Assembly (NCBI GenBank): GCA_910589415.1 | Contig: OU342631.1 | Coordinates: forward strand, 7,130,001 to 7,194,000 | Reading direction: 5' to 3' | Source of the DNA: Malachius bipustulatus | Taxonomy: Eukaryota; Arthropoda; Insecta; Coleoptera; Melyridae | DNA length: 64,000 nt | Shown: piece after piece, positions 34,037-44,700 of the stretch | Numbering within the stretch: the first letter of the stretch is position 1 | Layout: every line of letters begins with the position of its first letter | Program-made: the position numbers and the translations under genes | The notes under the pieces: model-generated | Seen by the model: only the letters and a program-made list of their open reading frames with translations | What the model was told of the DNA's origin: nothing | Databases searched by the model: none

Positions 34037-35649
34037 ATGGAGTCAGACGTGACCTGCTCGAAAGCTGATCTCATCTGTTTTTAGCGGCGGCAAGACGTTT
34101 GCTTTTATAGAAGCAGTCGCCCGATTTCTAAACACCGCGCAATAATGAACCTTATTGACTCTTCTCTCCTGCCGTGATTTAGTCCTTAATCGTATTTTCC
34201 TTATTACTGGACTTAGCGATTTGGCCTCGCGGCTATCTCACTGAACTTTCCTAAACCTGCACTATCTAAATTTTCCTTCAAATCGGTCAACGCGTTTAGG
34301 TACTTCTCATTGTGTCTAGTTATTATAATTACACCGACTTAACTTTCACTTCGTGTTTTCCCTTACTTGTCGTTTAGGTACCGGGGTGCTTTTCCGGCTA
34401 TTGGGGTTTATTAATTCGCCCTATCGATTGGTGAACTTTTCATTGTCGTAGGTGTAATAACTACTGAGTTACTTTTGTCTTTGCGAAGGCTTATTGTTTA
34501 AATTCTGATTTCACATTCCTTCACACGGTCTGTTTCTTTCCATCCGTTCTTGTATGTAGGTCACCTATTATTTCATCACGCGGACCGACAGTGTCTGCCC
34601 TAACATCTGGCAAAGGTTTGCCCTCGCCGTTGCCGCTTTCTCGAAGGACTGAATTGTGGCTAGCTGGAGCGATTTTGTTTTATGAATATTTAATGTGCTG
34701 GCGGGATCGTTTACTTGATGTAACGGCGGGTGGCTGTGTTTGAATTTTCTAACAATTTTACCTTCAGGTATTTACGTACCTAATCTCGCACTATTTGCTT
34801 TTTCGGTTTGAGCTGATTTAATGAGGCGAAGGAAATATTTTCCTTATAATCCTACCTAGGTGCGATCCATTTCACGTGTATAATTTCGATTTTGATGAGC
34901 TGAACTAAAATATTTACAACCCCTCACTATTTCCGGTTAAAGTTGCTATCAAGTTTCTTATTTTAAATAGGACAGCCTGTATATTATTACATTTTCAGAT
35001 TGCCTGAAAAAATGTAATAAAAATGGTGTTTGTAGTTCAAAGTTGGAACGAGTGGTTTATGAGTTATAAACAAATGAAAATCGCAATTTTCCATTTTCAA
35101 AGCCACTTAGGTCGAAAACGGGTCAAGATAGATGAAAACGGCTTACATGTCCCTATCTTAACTTTTCAAGTAGTATCTTATGGTGCTGATGAAATTTGTA
35201 TACAAAGTGATAAAAAATTAGTGATTTTCAAAAAAAATAAGAAAACATTTTTTTTTGTAGGTACTCTAGCGTAGTAAAAAGTTAGGATAGGGACATGTAA
35301 GCCGTTTTCCGATATCTTGACCCGTTTTCAAGCTAAGCTGCTTTAAAATGGAAAATTGCAATTTTCATTTGTTTATAACTCATTAATTGGTCGTTACAAA
35401 TTTGAACTGTAAACATCATTTTTATTACTTTTTTCAGGCAATCTGAAAATGTAATAATATACAGGGTGTCCTATTTAAAATAAGAAAGTTGATTGCAACT
35501 TCCGGTGTAACCGAAAATGGTGAGGGGTTGTAAATATTTTAGTTTATCTCGTCAAAATTGAAATCATAAATGTACAAACTTTTAGACTTCTAACTCTTAA
35601 CACTTCTCCATATAAAAATTCCCTAAGATTCTCGCGCCTCACCCTGTAT

Positions 35650-38580
35650 ACCGGTGTACACAGAATAATATCATATACTTTTTCAAAGAAAAATTCAACA
35701 TTTCAATAAAGGAGTCATTGAGAAAAAAATTGGAGTTTTTCAGGATCTTCGCGGATTCGAGATGGTCACAAAATAGCGCATCTTTTTCTCTTATTTAATC
35801 AATTCTGTACTCGAGTTTACGAGATACGCATAGTGAACTCTATAAAAAAGGGGCATCCCGCTATTATGTTTTTTGGCCGCAATATTTTCATATCTATCGA
35901 TGAGAGTAGTTGTCAGCTTGCAAGTTCGACTCCACTTAGATAGTTACAAGATTCGTGTTAGATCGGCTGTCGTTATCTATTTCTTAAACAGTTCGCAAGA
36001 CGTTTTTGGCCCAATAAGCTTAAACCATGAAGAATGTTCCTTGCATCTTCTTACCTAACGGTTATGATCACAAACCCTTACACAACATTAAGGAAAATAA
36101 GTACCTACTTGCATTTTAGCATACTGTAAGTGGCTCAGTTGTAAATTTTGATAAAATTGGAAAGAATTTTTAAACCCCCTTTGAACCCGGAGAGTCTATC
36201 TTTGATCTTCTAATTGTCAATAATAAATATTATCCTATTTTATGTTAGTTTAAAATGTTTCTTTGTTTATTCCAAATTGAGTGAATTAGTAGCTAACGTC
36301 ATTAATTTCATCAAAAATTAGGTACCGACAGTGACTTGGTAATTGATTTATTTTTTTTATATCGAGGTATACCATTTTCTGTATATAGTCTTGAAGGATC
36401 TTAGTAAAAAGTGGTAGAATTTGATTAATAGCTGATGTGTCCTGAGTTGAAACATATTGAGCACACTTCTCAGCGAAAATAGAACACCTTCCAATATTCC
36501 GGCTTATATCTCTTATTTGCTAGCAATAACTTTCAATTATCTGTGTCATTTCATTTAGTTGTCAACTGATGTGGTATATACCATACGCGTGAAAGATCCC
36601 CACAAATAAAAGTCTAACGGATTTAAGTTTGATTAACGTTGTGATCGTGCAGTTTGAACGATGAGACCGTCGTATCCCATCTTCTTAAATATGTTTATTT
36701 AAATATAGTTGAATCTTTGAATAGTTGAAAATAGTCGCTAAAAGAATTTGAGGTAATGTTACGCTGAGTTAGTATTGTATAGAAACATACAAAATCATTC
36801 AATAAGGCTGAAATTCTAAATATTTTCTTTTTCTCCCAATTTAAGTAGTATCGAAAATAAGTAAGTACCTATCTTTCATTTCAAAGTTCATGCTACCAAA
36901 GAAAAAGTTCCAGTGTACTGGTTAATTTTGTTTGCAGAATCATTGAAAATGTAAATCGAATTATCGAACCTTTTGACGTTATCGAAAAACTCTAAAGCGG
37001 CCTACTCAATCCACACAAGTCATGCACATTCGGTCATGAGGGAGTTTTAAAGACACATGTTTATTAATTTAATTTTTCACAGATACGTTAATAAAAAATG
37101 AGAGGTCCAGTTTTATATGTATTGTCATCAAAACTTTTTGTACAACGTTCACAAAAAAAAAAAGATGCTGGTGTCGGGAAGCCGAGGATAACATGGAGAT
37201 TTATACCTGACTAGGTCTGGAATGTCTGGATGTTCTGAAAGATTTTTCGATGAGCTCGCATCTCAAAGGCTTCCATTTTTTGTTCACAGCTCCTTAGTAA
37301 GGTATAAGGTATAAAGTGTTCAAATCTCGACATATATGATGAGGATGCTAAAAAACGTAGATAATCGATTCTGAGAGAAATATTAACTTTATTATTGAGA
37401 ACATTTTAAAATTTTCTGAATAAATTTCCGGGAAAGCTCGTTCGATTCGATTGCTAATTTCAAGATTAAGTGGTGTCAACATTTTAGCCCTCACTCTAAA
37501 TATGTTAAACTAGTTCTTACTTATACTTATATATCAAGGCTGCAGTGGAAGAGCACACTGTCCAATTGGAACAACTGAATGCTAGCCTCTTTACCCTAAT
37601 AATTAATTGATGTATTTACTTGTGGTAATGTAATGTTAACTGAGATGAGTAAATAAACTTATTATGATTATTATTATTATTATTATATGGCCCTAAGGTA
37701 GCATTTTTTAATAGGTACATCGAGATTAACAAAGAATTGATGACATTTTATGAAATTACCCTACCTATTTCCTTACTTTTTTTATTTATCACCTTTTTAA
37801 TTCCGTTTTAAGAACTCGAGACTGTAGCAGAAAGGAAAAATGCAGGATAAAAATAAATCTTGCTTGTATAAGTTGTTATTTTATTGCAATGTTTCTTCCA
37901 CCCTGTATTTGCATTAAAACACTTCATAAGATATTCAGAGGGAGTTTTTTTTTAGAGACAAGTTTCGATCTGAATTTTTACATCAAAAAGTTCAGGAACA
38001 TGTAAATGACCTTACAACGTTGCCGTTCATATTCTCCCCTGAAAAATGTTTTTTGTACCTGCACGAGAGAATGTAGAAGTGCCAATAAATTTTATAGGTT
38101 GGGTATGTGAATTTTTTTAGTATATTTTGTAATAATATTTCAATGGAAGGTTGAACAATTCCTACGGGGATGTTCACAACGGTGGTTCCGAGTTTATTTT
38201 GTGTTTTTCATTCTTTTTATCATTTCAATATTGAAAGACGACCTTCCTCAAGGGAATTTTATTAGCAATATATGGCTCTTGGTTTATGTACTTTCCAACA
38301 AGCAATAATACTGCCCTTCTCGAAGTAAACAACCCTAAATATTTAATAAAGACTAAATACCCTCTCTTGAGTACATTTATATGTCTCTAGTATTTCTTTC
38401 TGTCGACCCAGTAAACGTAATAAGGATTTATTGCCGAAAATAAGGTTTTTCAATAATTTAGTTTTCTTGAAATTTGCATTAATGAAAAATGCATCTTAAT
38501 TTACTACAAATTTATAATCTCAAATACCTACCTTAGCTACTTAACTCACACATTAGGGTACAAATATGTAAACAAAAAAT
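35650..38580. other. AT-rich stretch, no gene seen
   Basis: No recognised gene. A fragment of the 60.4-kb foldback family is at about 35740-35850. About 37545-37690 looks like a retroposon 3' tail: a moderately GC-rich segment ends in AATAAACTTATTATGATT followed by (ATT)n. That is how many LINE-derived copies end, but its body is not identifiable. Confidence 0.4.
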
Positions 38581-38584
38581 GTCT

Positions 38585-39370
38585 ACAGTGCGCGAGAAAA
38601 ATAAGGAATAAATTCGATAAAACGGAAAGCGCTGTTTTTTGAATAAATAAAAAAACAGGTCGATTTTGTTTTTGAGTTCTTGAACTTTTGACATAATATG
38701 GGGTATACAGGGTGATGCGCGAAAAAGTGGTGACGTCATCGGTATTTTTTTTAAATGACAATCTTTATTTTTTATTCCATTTTTTGATACCTACTTCATT
38801 CAATTGCCAATACGATAATGTAATCATTTTGTATTTTGTAACCTTAAACGACGAAGTTTCTGTGAAAATAACTTAATTTGGAGAGATTCAATTTAATAGA
38901 CAGATTTAATAGATTTAATTTAATTTAATTTAACACATTTAATTTAATAGACTTAATTTAATAGACAGATCTTATAAAATTACCATGGAAACAGTCATTT
39001 TTATTTGATATTTTTTTTTTTTTTATTGTTAATGTTCCGATTTTCACATCAGTAAAAAGTGCACAATTTCGACTCACAAGGTGTTTTCTCAAAAATTTAC
39101 TTACTTAAGGTTACAAATTGATTACATTACCAAACTGGCAATTAAATTATCAAAAAATTAAAGTATCAAAAAATGGAATAAAAAATAAGGGTTGCTATTT
39201 AAAAATAATGCCGATGACGTCACCACTTTTTCCCGCATCACCCTGTACACCCCAATATTATGTCAAAAGTTGAACAACTCAAAAACCAAATGGACCTGTT
39301 TTTTGATTTATTCAAAAAAACAGCGCTTTTCGTTTTATCGAATTTCTTCCTTACTTTTCTCGCGCACTGT
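38585..39370. mobile_element. Nested palindrome, about 790 bp
   Basis: The outer ends ACAGTGCGCGAGAAAAATAAGG (two blocks, 38585 onward) and CTCGCGCACTGT (to 39370) are inverted. About 120 bp further in sits a second terminus pair, TACAGGGTGATGCGCGAAAA (38705) and its complement ending at 39247, TA-flanked. The inner arms include GTGACGTCATCGG. The centre has AATTT-type repeats (38890-38960). It is either one long foldback or a 543-bp foldback inserted near the centre of an older one. Confidence 0.7.
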
Positions 39371-40580
39371 ATAAATATGTTGTATTGTAGAAAATTACCG
39401 AAAGGTAAATATAATGTTAAGTCTCCGAAAGATTTATTATTCTATTAAAATGTATTAAAATTTTCTAAACCAAACATCAAAGAAATTAATTAACTACATT
39501 ATACATATAATAGAATAATGATATATATTATTCTCTTTTATCATGTACTTATAGGTACATCTAGTATTATCATATCAATGGCGTGAGTCAGTTTATTAAA
39601 CAACAATTAAGTTTTCTGAACTACACATGCAACTTCAAATGGTCTGGTGAGTACAGAGCTATAGACATTTTGCTGTAATTGCAGCTCATCAGTCTGCCGT
39701 ATCAACCAAGAACACACCGGGAGGCAAGTTCGTTGAAATGAGAAAACAAAATCCTGTATTGTCTTAGAGTTGTCGGAGACATCTTGACTTATATGGCTTA
39801 TTATTACCATATAAAGCAACTAAAGCTACCTCTTTGATATGATCGCCAGAGATTCTCTTAGAGATATTTGTAATTTCTCGCTTTATTCCTCTCTGTTGAT
39901 TGAAACAGCAACTGCTTGCTATTTCTACAAAAAATCAGAAATTAACCTATATACACAATCTAAACTAAATAATTTTATTCTTTTTTTAGTTTAAGTAATG
40001 CAGTAAAGCTTGCTCAGAAGTTTAGTGTAAAGGTTTTAATTAATAATTTTTACCTTTTTTATTATTATTAATTATTTTTATTATACTTATATCAAGTATT
40101 TATAGGTACTTAGTTATTATTATTATTTTACTCGGAGTTATAAAAGCAATAAAATGTAACCTTTATATGAATAAAACTTTTTCGTTCAGTTCAATTTTTG
40201 AACCTCTCATGCAAAGTAATGGTAAATATTACAAAAGCTTTCTTATTTTCATCTCAATCGCGAGTACAGATATATTGAAAAAGAATGAAAAAACAATTAT
40301 GAATCATGGATAAATTTATTATTTTCCTTCCTTTATTCCTTTAATATTCTGTCATGTTTAAAATGATTACATCAGATATAAAGCCCTAAGAAATAAACGA
40401 GATAAAAAGTTATTCTCCAGAGATCACCAATAGATGGTAATTCACTTTTATAAAAAATAATATCAACCGACAAGCGTGTTTCCGTAACTAGGGAAGTCTA
40501 CTTGTCACAATTCATCATTTTAACTTTATTCCTCCCGTATCTCCCACGTTTCTTTACAGGGAATAATTACGGTCACTTGT
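39371..40580. other. AT-rich stretch, no gene seen
   Basis: Contains a diverged relative of the 7.4-7.6 kb repeat (about 39600-39880) and ATT-rich tracts (about 40050-40130). No coding signature. Confidence 0.4.
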
Positions 40581-40587
40581 TTCACTT

Positions 40588-40638
40588 GTCCGAACACATT
40601 TTCGGACCTATATAAATTGTCGGAGTCGTTTTGTGTCA
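40588..40638 (+). promoter_or_regulatory. Candidate core promoter: TATA plus TCAGT initiator
   Basis: TATATAAA at 40609-40616 is followed by TCAGT at 40636-40640, putting the initiator A (40638) 29 bases after the first T of the TATA box. This is the textbook arthropod spacing. Just upstream is an inverted repeat GTCCGAA...TTCGGAC (40588-40607), a possible dimeric factor site. Not associated with any repeat end I can see. Confidence 0.5.
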
Positions 40639-40647
40639 GTGAAAAAA

Positions 40648-40681
40648 ATGCTGCTACCATTCCCAAATCCTACAGGAGAAG
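40648..40681 (+). CDS. Candidate first coding exon of a host gene
   Basis: Ten bases after the initiator, AAAAAAATG begins an 11-codon frame (MLLPFPNPTGE plus one base). It runs into a plausible splice donor GAAG|GTATTT at 40681/40682. Very short 5' leaders and tiny first exons after TATA/TCAGT promoters are common in insect tissue-specific genes such as cuticle protein genes; these 11 residues are not a signal peptide and match no family I know. The BEL element at 41011 would lie in the first intron in antisense orientation. No second exon was recognised, so the call rests on promoter geometry and could be coincidence. Confidence 0.3.
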
Positions 40682-41010
40682 GTATTTATTTTTAATGGAT
40701 GGTTTATTTTTGTACTGACGGCTGTGATGATTATTACGTTCTAAATTCATGTTTATTCTAGATGACAACTTGTTTTCTCAAATGGGATAATTCTTTTTAA
40801 GCGGTGTCTTGAAAAGTAGGATTCAACGAAAAATACAACTTTTCAAGAAACAGTTTTCAATGAATTAGGTAGTCCAGTTGAGAAAGCACAATGTCTTATT
40901 TTCTTCCTGTTGCAGAATTTATTCATTTCTATTTAATTCTACAGCTATATGTTATTTCTAAGTTCACTAGAGCAAACAAAACAAAGCAATGGCATACCTG
41001 ATAAAGTTAG

Positions 41011-41526
41011 TGTACGGTTTAGGTACACAAAGAACGAATAATGAACTGTATAAATTAATAGACACACATTAAATTAATCTTTTAATGCAAAACTAGTAAT
41101 TTTACACAATGCTGTAGAACAACCAATCAATTTAAATGTAATTTCTAATTATGTAGACGATTATAATATGATTAAACGATTTAGTAAGATGAATAATTTG
41201 AATTAAGTCGGAGTAGGTATGTAGGTATTTATTTAGTCTGACGAACGAACGATACGAAATAATACGAATATTAGAGACAGCAGGACTTCTGTCCTGGTCA
41301 ACGAACGAAAAGCGAATCTTGCTTTGCACACCTGACGCAGGCAAGCAGGGGTTACATTTTTACTTTTTCCCTATTCCACGAAGACCACCTAAGAAGTGCA
41401 TCTCCCGGATCGATATTTAACAGAAACTTCGACATTTCAGTTCTTCTTCATCCTAAACTGTGTCTACATACACATAGACAGTGTCTACACGATTTAACTA
41501 ATTTAAAAGCAGCTCAATCTGCAACA
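41011..41526 (-). repeat. BEL 3' LTR
   Basis: TGTACGG...GCAACA on the plus strand, 516 bp, same length and apparently the same sequence as the other LTR. Includes a hairpin CAGGACTTCTGTCCTG (about 41281-41296). Confidence 0.93.
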
Positions 41527-41540
41527 TATTCCCCCCCTTG
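41527..41540 (-). promoter_or_regulatory. BEL polypurine tract
   Basis: Minus strand CAAGGGGGGGAATA directly before the 3' LTR start (TGTTGCAG). Confidence 0.75.
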
Positions 41541-41702
41541 GAGTCTCTGACTTCAATAACACTAAATAAATTTTTTTTTTTCTCATACGAAAATTTTCAA
41601 CATATAATTGCGGTTCTCTCTCGAACGAAATAATAATATTTTTTCCTATTTTAAAATCGTCGAACGAATAGACAAATAGTCTCGAAATTATTACTTGCAT
41701 TG

Positions 41703-44700
41703 TTAATCTTGATTTGGCAGAGGGCAAACCTTTGAAATACTTCTTATGAAATTTCCCCCCTGAGGTTTTAATTTAATCATTCGAACTTTTCCGTCAGCAC
41801 CAGGGACGACCTCCATAACTCTAGCTCTTGGCCATTTCAATGGAGGAGTATTTTCTTCTTTTATTAAAACGAGATCGTTAATTTTTAAAATTTCCGAAGG
41901 TTTTCCTTGCTGCAACTGCCTTACTTCTGACGAAAAATTCATTCTTTGTACTTGTTTAATTATTATTTCTAACGACTTCCTTAATTCATAAATAGTTAAC
42001 GGACCTGTTTGTTTTTTTCCATTTTTGTTTTTTACGTTTCTGACGAATCTCAAACAATACGCAACTGTTCTTTGCAAACGAACGAAACAGGAAAATTTTG
42101 AAAACAGAGATATCCAAAATGTTTCACTTTGATTGTGAAGCGCAACTTGCTTCACCTCGTGCTTCACCGAATTTCGCTCTTCATTTAGACCTAATGAATG
42201 AGCTGTCGGCCTAAAATTTAATTTACTTAAGTCACAATAATAATTTTGCAAAAAGGTAGGACCGAGCCACCACATCTCGCAATCCTTCAATTTTTCAGGC
42301 GAAATTCCCCGCGATAAGTAATCAGCCGGGTTGTTTTCCGATTTAACGTGGCGCCAAGTGTATTTGGACGTCAAAGTTTGAATTATCGAGACCCTATTTG
42401 ACACGAACGTAGACCAACGAGAAGCATGAGACTTTAACCAACATAAGACGATCTCTGAATCTGACCACAGATTAACCGAAGAATAATCAATTTTATTTTC
42501 GTAAGTTCGACATATTCTTTCTACCAATTTCGCGAGCAACACAGCTCCACAGAGTTCCAACCTTGGCAACGTTATACTTTTCAAAGGAGACACCCTTGAT
42601 TTTGAGCAAATTAGTCTACACGACACATCCTTATTTGAATATAATACACGCAAATATACGCAGGCGCCATAAGCTTTTAAGCTGGCGTCACAAAATCCGT
42701 GGATTTCGATACTTTCGATTGACAAATTTAAAGTTAGATTCCTCGGAATCTTCACCTCTTTTAGACACGGTAGCGAGAAGAAAAATTTATTCCATTCCGA
42801 CATTAAATTATCTGGGAGATTATCATCCCACTCGATTTTACTGATCCATATTTTCTGCATAATTAATTTTGCAGTTACTACGACGGGACCTAACAATCCA
42901 ATAGGATCGAAGATTGAGGCAATTTTCGACAGAACTTCTCTTTTTGTGTAATTTTTAATTTCTTTAAATTCGGGCAGTGCCATTACGAGAAAGTCTTCAT
43001 GAGAATTCCATTGCAAGCCAAGCACTTTACTAGACGAACTTTCATTTTGAATGTCGTAATTATTTTTCGAATTATAATTATTTTGATTTGAATCAACTTG
43101 GAAATCCTCATTCGAATTATTTTCATTGAACTCTGTAGAAAAATCTTTGACATTTGAATGCCACTTATGTAACTTAAATCCTGCAGTATTTAATAAACTA
43201 ATTAATTGCGAAGAAGTTTCGATTAATTCATTTTTCGAATTTGAACTGACGAGCACATCATCCACGTATGTTTGCGAAAGTAACATTTTTGATGCAAGCG
43301 GGTAATTTTGCGATTCTTTTTCAGCCAGTTCTTTTAAACATCTAGTGGCAGCAAAGGGCGCGAAATTCGTACCATACGTGATTGTTAATAACTCTAAACA
43401 TTGTAAAGGTTCATTTTCATTTTCACGCCACAGGATGTTCTGTAAAAATGTGTGATTCGGATTTACACGAATCTGACGGTACATTTTTTCAATGTCCGCA
43501 ATGACTACGAAAGTACCTATCCGAAATCTACATATGATATCGAATAATTCCGGTTGTACCGTATAGCCTTTTAATAAAATATCATTAAGCGATAAACCCG
43601 ATGAAGTTTTCATCGAAGCGTCAAAAACAACACGCAATTTTGTTGTTTCACTATCTTCACGTATAACTGCGTGATGCGGCATAAAATATTTATTTTCTCC
43701 TTTCTCATTATGAGAACTTAGAGGGACGATTTTTGCATGATTTAAGTTTACATATTCATCGATAAATTGTTTATATTTCAATTTTAAATTTGGGTCTCTT
43801 AGAAATCGTTTTTCGAGACCAGCAAATCGTTTTCTTGCTTGCAAAAACGATTCACCTAAATTACACGATTTATTTTCTTGGTTTTTAAATGGAAAATTTA
43901 TTTGAAATCGTCCATTTTCTAATCGAATCGTCGTTTCTTTAAAAATTTCTTCCGATTTTGCATTTTCGGGACTTAAAATTGTTTTCTCTTCGATGTCTTC
44001 TATCTCCCAAAATTTTTGTAACAGTTCATCGCTACTCGATGACGTATTTAAAAAAGAACAACAATTGGGTGAACTATTCCCTAGATCATTATACGAATTA
44101 ATATTAGAATGCTTTGGCTTATTATTTGCCAATTTACCGCCGACGACATATCCTAAGAGTGTACTAAAAAGGGTTGGCATATCCGCTCCTAATTTAATCA
44201 CTCCTGGAACGATTAAATCATAATAGACGTCTGCTCCTAGCAAGATGTCGATTTTCGAAGAGATATAAAAATTTGGATCAGCTAACATAATGTGATCCGG
44301 TATTTTTAAATTTGATACGTTTAGAGTAGTTTGCGGTAGTTCGCAAGTTATATTTTCCAATACTGCACACGAAACTTTGAACGAATTTTTTCTATAAACG
44401 TTTGACTTAATGGTTAAATCAACCATCTCATTTGATTGAGCATTTATTTGCGAGATTCCTGATATTTGCAATTCTTTACGATAAGTATTCGAATTTAATT
44501 TGTCTAGCAATTCTTTTGTGCACATGCTAATCTGACTTGCCGAATCCAGTAAGCACCTAGCCGAAACTGGATCGCCGTTGCGACTATAAATTGTTACCAC
44601 TGCTGTGGCTAGTACGATTTGCGAATTATTTTCCGAATAAGTGGAAAACGATAACGAACTTTCGGGCTTATTTTCTTTATTTTCATTTTCATTTACGATA

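Larger units (their letters stand above)
27933..34874 (-). mobile_element. Giant-LTR, minimal-interior retroelement
   Basis: Two direct repeats of 3396 and 3390 bp enclose 156 bp. Each repeat starts TG and ends CA. The interior has a tRNA-His primer site next to the right repeat and a purine tract next to the left one, so the element is oriented minus and the right copy is the 5' LTR. cgtg flanks both sides (27929-27932 and 34875-34878). Together these prove LTR-type retrotransposition rather than tandem duplication. No frame longer than 109 codons exists in the LTRs, and none in the interior, so it must rely on another element's proteins. Classic miniature elements (TRIMs) have short LTRs, and LARDs have long interiors; this arrangement fits neither. 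Confidence 0.92.
31485..34874 (-). repeat. 5' LTR (right copy) of the giant-LTR element
   Basis: Transcription would start somewhere in this copy and run towards lower coordinates. U5 lies next to the primer site at 31485. The patch at about 33000-33020 carries a 12-bp perfect palindrome GAATCATGATTC in place of the left LTR's sequence. Near identity to the left LTR implies a young insertion. Confidence 0.92.
27853..35648. mobile_element. CAGGGTGAGGCG foldback split by the giant-LTR element
   Basis: The outer ends CAGGGTGAGGCGTGAGAACC (27855) and, on the other strand at 35646, CAGGGTGAGGCGCGAGAATC are inverted and TA-flanked. The left arm runs only to 27932. The rest (34875-35648) contains the continuation of that arm, the centre near 35150-35290 and the whole right arm. 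Removing 27933-34878 rejoins the left arm (...AAAATTTGTACGTG) to TATAATTTCGATTTTGATGA and restores a continuous match to the right arm (...AAGTTTGTACATTTATGATT on the other strand). The uninterrupted element is about 850 bp. It is the host of the retroelement insertion. Confidence 0.85.

Noticed and set aside
27933..34874. Plain tandem segmental duplication of 3.5 kb
   Set aside because: TG/CA ends, primer site, purine tract and matching cgtg target duplications at the outer borders are explained by LTR retrotransposition, not by tandem duplication.
41132..41344. 70-codon frame in the BEL LTR, repeated at 47159-47371
   Set aside because: Present in both LTRs because they are copies of each other; no evidence of translation.
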